DNA of 64,000 nucleotides from Afipia sp. P52-10 (GTDB lineage: Bacteria > Pseudomonadota > Alphaproteobacteria > Rhizobiales > Xanthobacteraceae). Shown piece by piece: positions 1 through 8,712 of this stretch. Position 1 is the first letter of the stretch. Each line of letters begins with the position of its first letter. Both the position numbers and the translations under genes were made by a program. The DNA lies in assembly GCF_000516555.1 (NCBI RefSeq), contig NZ_AZSJ01000003.1, positions 977,307-1,041,306 of the forward strand, read 5' to 3'. The notes under the pieces were generated by a model. The model ran no database searches. It was not told the DNA's origin and worked only from the letters and a program-made list of their open reading frames with translations.

Positions 1-12
1 CCAGGCTTTCGC

Positions 13-1764
13 ATGACGACGACCACCCCACCTCCATCCCCGTTCGGCTGGCGCTGGATCCGCCAGGCGCTGGCACTTCGGCGGCCGCAGGTGGCTGGCG
101 TCCTTGCCGTCACGACGGCAACCTATGCGGCGGGTCTGGTGTTTCCGATCGCCTTGCAGAAGGGCGTCGATGCGATCGTCGCCGGTCGCGCCGGTCCGGA
201 CGTCGCGCTGCTGGCGCTGGTTGCGGTCGCCGCGATCGTGATCGAGGCCGGCCTTTCGTTCGCGCGCCAGGGAATGCTGATCCGGCTGGCGACGTTCCTG
301 GACCGCCGCATCTCCCGGTTGATGTTCGTCCAACTGATGCGGGTACGCATCGACAGCGCCCGGTTCCGCGCCGGCGACGCCATCAATCATTTCGAGCAGG
401 TGCGGAAGATCCGCGACTTCATCCTGTATCAGCTTCCCAATCTGGTGCTCGACACCGGCGGCGCCATCGTCGCGCTGGCGCTGACATTCTACTATGACGT
501 GGCGGTGGGTGTGGCGATCCTGATCGTCACGCCATTTCTGGCACTGCTTGCACGCAACCAGCTCAGCACCGCGAACCAGAAGGCGACCGCGCTCTATGCG
601 GCAACCGGCGTGCGCAACAACGCGCTGTCGGAAACCGTCAATGGGCTCGGGACGGTGAAGGCGCTGGCGATCGAGAGCGCCCGGCTGCGGCGCTGGGAGA
701 GCGTGACGCAGGTCGTGCTCACCGAGCTCGCCGCGCTGATGCGGATCAGCCGCAGCTACATCCTGCGCGCGCAGATCGCTTCGCGCGCGGTGACGCTGCT
801 GGTCGTCGGCACCGGTTGCATCCGCATGTATCAGGAACACATCAGCGTGGGTGATCTGCTGGCACTGCAGATTTTATCCGCGCGCTTCGCCGGGCCGATC
901 CTGTCGAGCGGCGATCTCTACCGACTCTGGCAGGAGGTGGAGGTCGCGATCCGGCAGATCGGAATGTTCACGGCACTGCCGCGCGAAACCGCCGCGCAGC
1001 GGCCGCCGCTACGCACCCTGCAGGACAGCAGCATCACCCTGCACAACCTCTCCTTCAGCTATCCCGGCGCCACGCGCCCCGCTCTCGCCGAGGTGACGGT
1101 GAGGCTGCCCGCACGCGGCGTGATCGCACTGGTCGGACGCAATGGCTCAGGCAAATCGACCCTGATGCGCGTGCTGCTCGGCCTGCAACGCGACTACGAG
1201 GGCCGCGTCGAAATCGGCGGCCGCGATCTCAAGGATTACGATCCGCGCTGGCTGCGCAGCCGCATCGGCACCGTCGATCAGGACACAGTGCTCTATTCGG
1301 GCACGGTGCGCGACAACCTCGCAGCCGGTCCGCACCTCGACGATGCGGCCTTGAGAAAAGCGCTGGCCTTCGCCCGCGCCGAGGGGATCGTCGATGCGCT
1401 GCCCGGCGGGCTCAATGCGGAGATCGCCGAGAACGGCCGACCCTTGTCCGGCGGCCAGCGTCAGCGGCTCTCGATCGCACGCGCTGTCCTGCGCGACCCG
1501 GCCATCGCGCTGCTGGACGAGCCGACGGCTTTCCTCGATGCCGAAGCCGCCGCCGAGCTGGAGCGCAAGCTGGTGGTCTGGGGACAGGAGCGGCTGTTGA
1601 TCCTGGCGACCCACCACCTGCCGGCGGTGCGCAATGCCGATCACGTCGTCTTCCTCGATCGAGGGCGCTTACTGGGAACCGGCACGCACCAGGACCTGCT
1701 CCGCGCGTCAGCGGAATACGACACGCTCTGGCGCGAGCACGAGACGCAGCGCTCCTACGCGTGA
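13..1764 (+). CDS. ABC transporter, fused permease/ATPase (type I secretion or peptide exporter class)
   Basis: This is a 583-residue inner-membrane exporter half-transporter. The N-terminal ~320 residues form a six-helix exporter membrane domain and the rest is the nucleotide-binding domain. Walker A GRNGSGKST lies near residue 375, the signature LSGGQRQRL near 477, Walker B ending LLDEPT near 500 and the switch histidine (ATHH) near 532. There is no N-terminal C39 peptidase-like extension, unlike HlyB. The ATG sits 12 bases from the window edge, and the preceding bases allow an ATGA overlap with an upstream gene ending in TGA, so it is probably the distal gene of an operon such as a second ABC half or an HlyD-type adaptor. 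Substrate is unknown. Confidence 0.85.
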   Translation: MTTTTPPPSPFGWRWIRQALALRRPQVAGVLAVTTATYAAGLVFPIALQKGVDAIVAGRAGPDVALLALVAVAAIVIEAGLSFARQGMLIRLATFLDRRISRLMFVQLMRVRIDSARFRAGDAINHFEQVRKIRDFILYQLPNLVLDTGGAIVALALTFYYDVAVGVAILIVTPFLALLARNQLSTANQKATALYAATGVRNNALSETVNGLGTVKALAIESARLRRWESVTQVVLTELAALMRISRSYILRAQIASRAVTLLVVGTGCIRMYQEHISVGDLLALQILSARFAGPILSSGDLYRLWQEVEVAIRQIGMFTALPRETAAQRPPLRTLQDSSITLHNLSFSYPGATRPALAEVTVRLPARGVIALVGRNGSGKSTLMRVLLGLQRDYEGRVEIGGRDLKDYDPRWLRSRIGTVDQDTVLYSGTVRDNLAAGPHLDDAALRKALAFARAEGIVDALPGGLNAEIAENGRPLSGGQRQRLSIARAVLRDPAIALLDEPTAFLDAEAAAELERKLVVWGQERLLILATHHLPAVRNADHVVFLDRGRLLGTGTHQDLLRASAEYDTLWREHETQRSYA

Positions 1765-1989
1765 GCAGACCGGCCGGCGTGCCGCCCCGGACGATATGAT
1801 CGCGCCGTGCGACCGCGCCTCGTGACGAGACGATTGACGGTGCTCACGCGCTGGCGCCGTCATCGCTTCTCCAAGGCTGGCGCGACCTTGTAGCTGACCT
1901 TGTTGGCCTGAAACGCTCACTCTATGCTGCTACCATGGGAATGGCGACCTCTGGATAAGACGAACCAGCGAAGCGTCACGACCGGGAGC

Positions 1990-2330
1990 TTGTCTAAATA
2001 TCCCTTTGAGGGCGACGATTCCTGCAGACATCGTTGGCGGATACGGCAGATCGAACCATCCAGAGAGATGCGCTCTCCTCCAGCACGATGACACGATCGG
2101 CCAACGCGATTGCCTCGGCCCCATTATGGATGACCCGATCGCCGTAAAACCCCGATCGCGCCGGCTTTCCAGCAGCTCCTGCATGGTGATCTGCGTCAAT
2201 GCGTCGAGCGCAGCGAACGGTCGTCGAACGCCAGCAGCTGCGGATTGCTCACCAGCGCGCACGCCTCGCATCGCTCCGCTTGCGGGCGCCCCCACGATCC
2301 ACCTCAACGTTCGATAGCCCGCGCGCTCCA
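1990..2330 (-). pseudogene. Decayed ABC transporter ATPase (SsuB/TauB-like)
   Basis: Reading the minus strand, recognisable C-terminal pieces of a sulfonate/nitrate/taurine-type ABC ATPase appear in different frames. They are ALVSNPQLLAFDD (Walker B region), then PFAALDALTQITMQELL in another frame after a one-base loss inside the DEP motif, then HNGAEAIALADRVIVLEE (switch region), ERISLD, and FDLPYP followed by VALKG. At least four frame changes separate them, and Walker A and the signature are absent. No permease or binding protein lies beside it. The rest of the 1765-2344 gap shows nothing else I can identify. Confidence 0.75.
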
Positions 2331-2344
2331 GCCGCCGCGCCGAC

Positions 2345-3502
2345 CTAAATCCGGAAGTGCTTCGACAGCTTCAGGCCCTGCGCCTGATAATTCGAGCCGA
2401 TGCGCTGGCCATAGAGCGCATCGGGCCGGCTGATCATCTTCTCATACACGAGGCGGCCGACGATCTGGCCATGCTCGAGAATAAACGGCACTTCGCGCGA
2501 ACGCACCTCCAGCACCGCCCGCGAGCCTTGCCCGCCGGCGCCGGCATAGCCGAAGCCGGGATCGAAGAAGCCCGCATAGTGAACTCGGAATTCGCCGACC
2601 AGCGGATCGAACGGCACCATCTCGGCGGCATAGTCCGGCGGCACCTGCACGGCTTCCTTGGACGCGAGAATATAGAACTCGCCGGGGTCGAGGATCAGGC
2701 TGCGATCTTCGCGCGCCATGATCGGCTCCCAGAACTCCGCCATCGGATAACCGGCGCGGCGGTCGACATCGACGACGCCGGTGTGGCGCTTGGCGCGATA
2801 GCCGACGAATCCATTCGAGCCCTCGCCCGACAGATCGACGCTGAGCGCAAGGCCGTTGGTGAGATCGGCCTCGTCGGCATCGACCAACCGCTCCTGCGCA
2901 TGCAATGCGGCCAGCGCCGCGCCGTCCAGCGCCGCCTCTCCCTGCCGGAAGCGGATCTGCGACAGCCGCGAGCCTTCGCGCAGCAGCACCGGAAACGTCT
3001 TCGGCGAAATCTCCGCATAGAGCGGGCCATGATAGCCGTGGTCGATCATGTCGAACCGACGGGTGCCGTCGGCGATGACGCGGGTGAACACGTCGAGGCG
3101 GCCGGTGGAGCTTTTCGGGTTGGCGGCGGCGGCCACCGACGGCGGCAGCGCCAGGCTCTCGATCAGCGGCACGATGTAGACGCAGTTGGTCTCCAGCACC
3201 GCGCCGTCAGCGAGGCTGATCTCATGCAGCTTCAGATCCTCGATCCGGTCGGCGACGGTGGCGCCTGGGCCTGGCAGGAAGCTCGCGCGCACACGGTAGG
3301 CGAGATCGCCGAGCCGCAGATCGAGGCTCGCCGGCTGGATCTGGCTTTCGATGAACGGATAGGCGGGCAGGATCGCGCCCGCGTCCGCCATCGCCGCGAT
3401 CATGCGGTCGGGAAGGATTCCTTTCGCGTCGGGCGGCAGCGCAAGCGGCACGTCGTCATCCTTCAATCGGCTGGGCGGGACCGTGGAACGGCCCGAATTC
3501 AA
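2345..3502 (-). CDS. dcd: 2'-deoxycytidine 5'-triphosphate deaminase, two-domain form
   Basis: This cytosolic enzyme converts dCTP to dUTP for thymidylate synthesis. At 385 residues it is twice the length of the E. coli enzyme and appears to be a tandem of two trimeric dUTPase/dCTP-deaminase folds. The first half carries PKSSTGR (129-135), matching the Ser/Arg active-site motif, and HGYHGPLYAE, whose Glu164 fits the catalytic position. The second half has FFDPGFGY and a C-terminal EHGQIVGRLVYE strand. This long form is usual in Alphaproteobacteria. The longest frame begins at a TTG; a GTG at codon 18 is another possible start. It is divergent from metZ. Confidence 0.9.
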   Translation of the reverse strand: MNSGRSTVPPSRLKDDDVPLALPPDAKGILPDRMIAAMADAGAILPAYPFIESQIQPASLDLRLGDLAYRVRASFLPGPGATVADRIEDLKLHEISLADGAVLETNCVYIVPLIESLALPPSVAAAANPKSSTGRLDVFTRVIADGTRRFDMIDHGYHGPLYAEISPKTFPVLLREGSRLSQIRFRQGEAALDGAALAALHAQERLVDADEADLTNGLALSVDLSGEGSNGFVGYRAKRHTGVVDVDRRAGYPMAEFWEPIMAREDRSLILDPGEFYILASKEAVQVPPDYAAEMVPFDPLVGEFRVHYAGFFDPGFGYAGAGGQGSRAVLEVRSREVPFILEHGQIVGRLVYEKMISRPDALYGQRIGSNYQAQGLKLSKHFRI

Positions 3503-3579
3503 AGAGTTTGAGCATCTTTCCGGTTAACCGAAGCCTGTCTTGACGGGAAGGGCGTCACCGACTAAGAGCAACACTTATC

Positions 3580-3641
3580 CCGTGGTGATTTGAGCCGGCC
3601 GGCTTGCAGCCACGTTAAATAAATCGCTAAACAGGCCGGGG
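3580..3641 (+). promoter_or_regulatory. SAM-II riboswitch aptamer
   Basis: The segment matches the SAM-II (metA motif) core: CGTGGTGATTTG, a pyrimidine/GC stem strand CCGGCC (3595-3600), CTTGCAGCCACG, the conserved TTAAATAAATCGCTAAA, and GGCCGG (3634-3639), which closes the pseudoknot with 3595-3600. P1 is CGTGG paired with CCACG. It lies about 80 bases upstream of metZ, a methionine-biosynthesis gene and a typical target of this class. SAM binding is expected to shut the gene off. Confidence 0.93.
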
Positions 3642-3689
3642 ACACATGTGATCCCGGCCCGCAGGGTTTAAGCCCGAGGCCGGTTTTTT
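3634..3689 (+). terminator. Riboswitch expression platform: antiterminator/terminator pair
   Basis: Two mutually exclusive hairpins can be drawn. The antiterminator pairs GGCCGGG (3634-3640) with CCCGGCC (3653-3659). The terminator pairs CCGGCC (3654-3659) with GGCCGG (3678-3683) and is followed directly by six T residues (3684-3689). Because 3634-3639 is also the 3' pseudoknot strand of the aptamer, bound SAM would free 3654-3659 to form the terminator. This is inferred from base pairing only. Confidence 0.75.
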
Positions 3690-3721
3690 ATTGGCCGGAA
3701 CAGGCCAACAAGGAGGTCACA

Positions 3722-4927
3722 GTGTCCGATTCCAAGTCTGCTGCCGCCGGCACCCGCCACTACCGCCCTGAAACCCGCCTCGTCCACGGCGGCACGCTGC
3801 GCTCGCAGTTCGGCGAGACATCCGAGGCGTTGTTCCTGACGCAAGGGTACGTCTACGAGAGCGCCGAGCAGTGCGCGGCCCGCTTCGCCAACACCGACCC
3901 CGGCTTCATCTACTCCCGTTTCGCCAACCCGACCGTGTCGATGTTCGAGCAGCGCATGGTCGAGCTTGAAGGCGCCGAGGCGGCGCGCGCGACTGCAACC
4001 GGCATGGCGGCGGTGACGACCGCGGTGCTGGCGCCGCTGCGCGCCGGCGACCATGTCGTCGCAGCGAAGGCAATGTTCGGCTCGTGCCGCTTCGTGGTGG
4101 AAGACCTGCTGCCGCGCTACGGCATCACCTCGACTTTGGTGGACGGGCTCGATCTCGACCAGTGGCAGAAAGCGATGCGGCCGAACACCAAGACGCTGTT
4201 TCTGGAGAGTCCGACCAACCCGACGCTGGAGGTGCTGGACATCGCCGAGATCGCCAAGATCGCGCATGCGGGCGGCGCGCGGCTGATCGTCGACAACGTG
4301 TTCGCGACGCCGATCTGGCAGAGCCCGCTCGCGCTCGGCGCCGACGTGGTGGTCTACTCCGCGACGAAACACATCGACGGCCAGGGACGCTGCCTCGGCG
4401 GCGTGATCCTGTCGAACAACGACTTCATCCAGGAACACATCCATAACTTCCTGCGCCAAACCGGCCCGTCGATGTCGCCGTTCAACGCCTGGGTGCTGCT
4501 GAAGGGCCTGGAGACGCTCGGCGTGCGCGTGCGCCAGCAGACCGAAAACGCAGCGAAGGTCGCAGACGCCTTGGCCAAGCATCCGAAGATCTCGAGACTG
4601 ATCTATCCCGGCCGTGACGACCATCCGCAGGCGGCGATCGTCAAGAAGCAGATGCGCGCTGGCTCGACCATGGTCGCCTTCGAGGTGAAGGGCGCGCGCG
4701 CCGCAGCGTTCCGCACGCTGAACGAGCTGAAGGTTGCCCGCATCTCCAACAACCTCGGCGACTCGAAGAGCCTGGTCACGCACCCGACGACGACGACGCA
4801 TCAGCGCCTGACTGAGGAAGCCCGCGCCGAACTCGGCATCACTGAGGGCATGATCCGCTACTCCGCCGGCCTCGAACACGCCGACGATCTGATCGAGGAT
4901 CTGTACGCCGCACTGGAGAAGGCGTGA
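3722..4927 (+). CDS. metZ: O-succinylhomoserine sulfhydrylase
   Basis: This PLP enzyme of the Cys/Met metabolism family makes homocysteine from O-succinylhomoserine and sulfide in the cytosol. It has 401 residues, the usual length. The sequence SATKHIDG places the PLP lysine at about residue 216, and the cofactor-binding aspartate is in IVDNVFATP (Asp191). YSRFANPTVSMFE and the ending IRYSAGLEH are family-typical. The GTG start follows a strong AAGGAGG at 3710-3716. The SAM-II riboswitch upstream supports the methionine role. MetB or MetC activity cannot be fully excluded from sequence, but MetZ is the usual assignment in this lineage. Confidence 0.93.
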   Translation: MSDSKSAAAGTRHYRPETRLVHGGTLRSQFGETSEALFLTQGYVYESAEQCAARFANTDPGFIYSRFANPTVSMFEQRMVELEGAEAARATATGMAAVTTAVLAPLRAGDHVVAAKAMFGSCRFVVEDLLPRYGITSTLVDGLDLDQWQKAMRPNTKTLFLESPTNPTLEVLDIAEIAKIAHAGGARLIVDNVFATPIWQSPLALGADVVVYSATKHIDGQGRCLGGVILSNNDFIQEHIHNFLRQTGPSMSPFNAWVLLKGLETLGVRVRQQTENAAKVADALAKHPKISRLIYPGRDDHPQAAIVKKQMRAGSTMVAFEVKGARAAAFRTLNELKVARISNNLGDSKSLVTHPTTTTHQRLTEEARAELGITEGMIRYSAGLEHADDLIEDLYAALEKA

Positions 4928-4960
4928 GGCACGTCTTATCCTTGCGCATATCCTTCTTTG

Positions 4961-4990
4961 CCCCTCCCTTGTGGGGGAGGGGTGTTCTCT
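4961..4990 (+). terminator. Probable terminator downstream of metZ
   Basis: CCCCTCCC (4961-4968) pairs with GGGAGGGG (4975-4982) and is followed by the T-rich TGTTCTCTTT. It lies between the convergent metZ and SGNH genes. Confidence 0.6.
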
Positions 4991-4999
4991 TTCCAGCCC

Positions 5000-5989
5000 T
5001 TACATCGGCCGGTAGAGCAGCACGTCCGGTGGAATCTCGATGCCCGCCTGAACCCGCGACACCGTGTCGATGATGGTGTCGCCGAGCAACTGGGCGAAGC
5101 AGGCATAGCCCCAGTCGTTCATGTGCAGACCGTCGTGAATGACGAAGCTGTCGAACGGCAGCTTCTGGTCATCGTGCCACCCTCGCATGACGGAGAAGCG
5201 CGGGAAGTGCGCGATCTGCCGCGCCTGCGCGATCCGCGTCAGCAGGCTGACCATCTTGTTGCTCTTCTCCTCGGCGTCCTTGCTGGTGGTGGCCGGCACG
5301 AACTGCGGATCGATCAGCACGACGTCGGCGCCGGTCGCCTTCAGCTTGTCGATGCCCTCGTTGACCAGCGCCTCGGTGCGCGCAACGGCCGCGTCATCTT
5401 CCTTGATCACGGTGTTGGTGCCGAGCTGCCAGATCACCAGGTCCGGCTTGGCGTCGAGCACCGCGACCTTGATCCGCTTCAGCATCTGCACCGTGTCCTC
5501 GCCGCCGATGCCGCGGTTGAGCACGGTGATGTCCGACTTCGGATACTTGCGCCGCAACTGGTCGGCGAGACGATACGGATAGGAGAAGATCGGCGAGGTC
5601 GTCCCGAAGCCAACCGTCGAGGACGAACCGAACGCGACGATGGTGACCGGCTGACCGGCCGCGAGCTTCTTGGCGATGCCCGGCAGCGAACCTTCCATGT
5701 AGGCGTTCTTGCTGGAGCACGGCACGCGATTGAAAATGTCCGCTGCACGCTTGACCGCATCGTCGAGCTTGCCGGCGGCCGCGCCGAGCTTGTCCTTGGC
5801 CTGTTCGGTGACGCCGGCCGCAGGCTGTTGCGGTGTCGTTGCGGCAACCGTTGACGATGCGGCGGACGGTGCCGCCGGAGCCTGCGTCTGGGCCGTGGCC
5901 GGTCGCGGCCATACAGTACCGAGCGACAACGCCAGCAGCGCGGCGGCGCCACACTGCCACCGGATCGTTCCTGCGAATTTCACCATCAT
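5000..5989 (-). CDS. Periplasmic SGNH/GDSL-family hydrolase or acyl-esterase
   Basis: This 329-residue protein has a signal peptide ending near ATAQ (residue 34) and a low-complexity Ala/Thr/Pro linker to about residue 60. The SGNH blocks are intact: the nucleophile block FGSSST (121-124), block II RGIGGED (159-165), block III GTN (190-192) and the catalytic DGLH (Asp286, His289). It should act on ester bonds, such as acyl groups on carbohydrates, in the periplasm. The ATG overlaps the stop of the next upstream gene by four bases, so it is translationally coupled in the OpgC operon. This suggests a role in adding or removing acyl groups on periplasmic or surface glycans. The substrate is not established. 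Confidence 0.8.
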   Translation of the reverse strand: MMVKFAGTIRWQCGAAALLALSLGTVWPRPATAQTQAPAAPSAASSTVAATTPQQPAAGVTEQAKDKLGAAAGKLDDAVKRAADIFNRVPCSSKNAYMEGSLPGIAKKLAAGQPVTIVAFGSSSTVGFGTTSPIFSYPYRLADQLRRKYPKSDITVLNRGIGGEDTVQMLKRIKVAVLDAKPDLVIWQLGTNTVIKEDDAAVARTEALVNEGIDKLKATGADVVLIDPQFVPATTSKDAEEKSNKMVSLLTRIAQARQIAHFPRFSVMRGWHDDQKLPFDSFVIHDGLHMNDWGYACFAQLLGDTIIDTVSRVQAGIEIPPDVLLYRPM

Positions 5990-6813
5990 TGAACCCTGGG
6001 TTCCGCAGACGGAACCTTGGCGCCTGCGATGACGTACCCCGCCAGCGCTCGTCCTATGCAGTCATGGACCCCTTTGGCAAGGGTTAAGCTGCGCGAGGCA
6101 TGCGAGAGGTCGAACACGCCGTTTTCAGCCCAGCTATGCATGATCGCATAACGATCGAACAGCAGGATATCCTGCTGCTGCGCCACCGCCCGAATGTTGT
6201 CGAGATAAGGCGACGTCGGCAGCATCGTTTCGATCCGGGGACTGTACTGCAGGTTCATCAGCATCACGTCGGCACCGGCGGCCTTCACGTTCGCCACGCC
6301 TTCATCGATGGCATTGCGGAAGTCATCCGGATGGATCGAGCGCAGCGCGTCGACGGTGCCCGTCTGCCAGATCAAAAGGTCCGGCTTCTTTTCGGCGACG
6401 AGCCCGGACAGGGTTTCCGCCGTCTCCTCCGCGGTCCGCTTCGGCTGCAGGCTGGTGGCAACCGCGACGGCAATGCCCGGAAGCTGTTCGCGCAGGTTCG
6501 CTTCGAGCCGGGCGGGATACGCCAGCGACACGCCGTCGGGGCCCGCCAGGGTCGATGAGCCGCTGCCGACCACCAGCACGTCGAGCTTCTTGTTTGCCTT
6601 GATGGCCTGGGCGACCTTGTCCAGCACGTTATCGCCCATTGGCAGCAAATCTGCCGGCACATCGCATGGCTTCTTCTCGGCGGCCGCTGTATCCGCGCCG
6701 CCCGTGACAGGCTTCTCGGCCGCTTGCGGCGCCGTCGCCTTCTCCTGCGCATACGCCGCAGCGCCGGCCAAAAGGCCGGCAACGACGATGGCTCCGAGAA
6801 TGGCTCTCATCAT
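5986..6813 (-). CDS. Second SGNH-like periplasmic protein, divergent
   Basis: This 275-residue protein has a clear N-terminal signal peptide (cleavage near AYAQ, residue 22). It aligns by eye with the downstream SGNH protein: VGSGSST (83-88) matches the nucleophile block, IWQTGTVD matches the GTN block but lacks the Asn, and FDLSHASRS sits where DGLH is expected. The degenerate block III and altered terminal motif suggest weak or lost hydrolase activity, perhaps a binding or transfer partner. It overlaps both neighbours by ATGA, so all three genes are coupled. Function beyond the SGNH fold is not assigned. Confidence 0.7.
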   Translation of the reverse strand: MMRAILGAIVVAGLLAGAAAYAQEKATAPQAAEKPVTGGADTAAAEKKPCDVPADLLPMGDNVLDKVAQAIKANKKLDVLVVGSGSSTLAGPDGVSLAYPARLEANLREQLPGIAVAVATSLQPKRTAEETAETLSGLVAEKKPDLLIWQTGTVDALRSIHPDDFRNAIDEGVANVKAAGADVMLMNLQYSPRIETMLPTSPYLDNIRAVAQQQDILLFDRYAIMHSWAENGVFDLSHASRSLTLAKGVHDCIGRALAGYVIAGAKVPSAEPRVQ

Positions 6814-8024
6814 ATCTCTCCGCCGGAGATTTTACCTCCGGACTCTCTGGCGCGAACCTGCTGGTCGCGCCGTTCCGCGACCCCCTTGTACCACGCCAGC
6901 ACCCAGGCGATGGCCCACATGATCAGGATTCCCGCAACACTGATAACGAAATGCATCCAAGCGCCGCCGGACATTTCGACCATGATGAAGTGCCCAGCGA
7001 AGGCCAGGAACACCCCGACGCAGAAGATCTCGAGCGAGTGCTGGCCGCACAGGATCATCGGGCGGAGCCAGGGCGATTTCAGCCCTGGCCATCCACTGGG
7101 AATAAAGTGGATGGTCAACGTCGCCAGCGCAAGAAAATGAGCAAATCTTAAGACATCCAGGTCGGTCTTGCTGATCGGATACATCCAGCGCGCGAGCACG
7201 TTCGGCATCAGGAAGTCGATCTTCGGGAAGTGCCAGGTCAGCGTCACCGCGAACGCGAACACGAGGTAAACCGCCGCAAGCCAGATCGTGATCGGCGACG
7301 CCAATATCCGCGCCATCCGTGCCGCGCCGCCGAGCGCGCACCAGGCGCCGAACACGAACAGAAGCTGCCACGCATACGGGTTGAAGAACCACGAGCCACT
7401 CGGATAGGACGGCAGCGCCAGCTCGAACTCCCAGGTGATCGCATAGAGCAGCACCGACAGCCCGAGCGCGAGGTCCGCCTTCTTGCGCAGCAGCCACAGC
7501 ACCGGCGGGAAGAACACCATCAGCACGATATAAAGCGGCAGCACGTCCATGTTGACCGGGCGGAAGCGCAGCAACAGCGCCTGCACGATCGTTACATCGG
7601 GGTGCTTGAGAAAATCGAGGATGTTCATCTCCTCCGCATAGAGCGGGTTGTCGAACCGCGCCCCGACGTAGGAGATCTCGGCAAGATAGATGGTGAACAG
7701 GAAGATGTGCGCGACATAGATCTGCCAGGCGCGCTTGAGGATGCGGGCCGAAGCGACGACGACGCCGCGCTCCTGCATCGCCCGTCCATAAACGAACGCC
7801 GCCGTATAGCCGGAGATGAAGATGAACATCTCGGTGGCGTCGCTAAAACCGAAATTGCGCAGCGTGAACCAGGTCAGCACGTTGGCCGGCAGGTGATTGA
7901 TAAAGATGAACCACAGCGCCAGGCCGCGAAACAGATCGAGCCGCAGTTCGCGCTCAGCCGCCGACGGCGCCGGCACGACGAGTTTCGGCAGCGGCGTCTC
8001 GCCATGGGCGACAGCAAGCGTCAT
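6810..8024 (-). CDS. opgC: OpgC-domain membrane acyltransferase
   Basis: This 404-residue polytopic inner-membrane protein has about ten hydrophobic segments. The N-terminal block LRLDLFRGLALWFIFINH followed by FGFSDATEMFIFISG is characteristic of the OpgC family (PF10129), a relative of acyltransferase-3 proteins that succinylates or otherwise acylates osmoregulated periplasmic glucans. It is first in an operon with two SGNH-like proteins, so the acyl group may be passed to periplasmic partners. An OpgH-like glucosyltransferase lies 46 kb away in the same window. The acyl donor and glycan acceptor cannot be read from the sequence. Confidence 0.85.
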   Translation of the reverse strand: MTLAVAHGETPLPKLVVPAPSAAERELRLDLFRGLALWFIFINHLPANVLTWFTLRNFGFSDATEMFIFISGYTAAFVYGRAMQERGVVVASARILKRAWQIYVAHIFLFTIYLAEISYVGARFDNPLYAEEMNILDFLKHPDVTIVQALLLRFRPVNMDVLPLYIVLMVFFPPVLWLLRKKADLALGLSVLLYAITWEFELALPSYPSGSWFFNPYAWQLLFVFGAWCALGGAARMARILASPITIWLAAVYLVFAFAVTLTWHFPKIDFLMPNVLARWMYPISKTDLDVLRFAHFLALATLTIHFIPSGWPGLKSPWLRPMILCGQHSLEIFCVGVFLAFAGHFIMVEMSGGAWMHFVISVAGILIMWAIAWVLAWYKGVAERRDQQVRARESGGKISGGEI

Positions 8025-8221
8025 GCGTGATCCATGTTGGTCTCGTCAAATCCTATCGCGATCCATTCGCAGGCAACAGCTTGGCAAGCAGACCATCACC
8101 GAAAGTTCAAGCATCCAGGGTGCCGCAGGCGGCTCGTATCCTTGTCCGGTTTTGTCCGCTATAATACGGCACGATCAAGGACAGGCCTCGGCCAGGCATC
8201 GACAGCAGGTATCGGCAGCAA

Positions 8222-8614
8222 ATGTACAAAGCGGTGACCCGCGAAATCGAAGTCCGCGTCGAGCCGAGCTTCATGCCGGAGCGTTCGTCGGCCGAGAAGC
8301 ACTACTATTTCTGGGCCTACAGAATCGTCATCGCCAACCACGGAACCGAAACCGTACAGCTCAAGCGGCGGCACTGGATCATCACCGACGCGACCGGACG
8401 CGAGCAGGTCGTCAAGGGCGAAGGCGTGGTCGGCGAACAACCGACGCTCAGCCCAGGCGAGACTTATGAGTATGTCAGCGGCGTACCGCTGCAGACGCCC
8501 TCCGGATTCATGACCGGCCGCTATCAGATGGTCACCGATCACGGCGAACGGTTCGAGATCGACATCCCGACATTCTCGCTCGACAGTCCGAATGGCAACC
8601 GCACGCTGAACTGA
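8222..8614 (+). CDS. apaG: ApaG protein (DUF525)
   Basis: This 130-residue protein belongs to the ApaG family, a fibronectin-III/immunoglobulin-like fold. Visible motifs are YYFWAYRI, IVIANHGTETVQLKRRHWIITDA, the glycine-rich VVKGEGVVGEQP, and SGVPLQTPSGFMTGRYQM. The length is normal. It is cytosolic; the name derives from cobalt-resistance phenotypes in enterics and the biochemical role is unsettled. It lies near metZ, as is common in Rhizobiales, but here the OpgC operon separates them. The ATG follows a weak GGCAGCAA ribosome-binding region. Confidence 0.93.
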   Translation: MYKAVTREIEVRVEPSFMPERSSAEKHYYFWAYRIVIANHGTETVQLKRRHWIITDATGREQVVKGEGVVGEQPTLSPGETYEYVSGVPLQTPSGFMTGRYQMVTDHGERFEIDIPTFSLDSPNGNRTLN

Positions 8615-8712
8615 GGCATGATCCGGAATGCCTAACCAGCGACAGGCGGCGCCGTCCGCCCAAACGCTGAGCCAAGGCCACCGCATCGCCACGCCAGCAA
8701 GGAGCCATTACC

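Noticed and set aside
4958-5854. Long open frame opposite the SGNH gene
   Set aside because: It is in the antisense frame of a gene with clear signal peptide and SGNH blocks; the product is Arg/His-rich without motifs, as expected of a high-GC shadow.
8142-8165. TATAAT at 8160 with TTGTCC upstream of apaG
   Set aside because: The spacer is only 12 bases, too short for a sigma-70 promoter, and no other -35 is visible.
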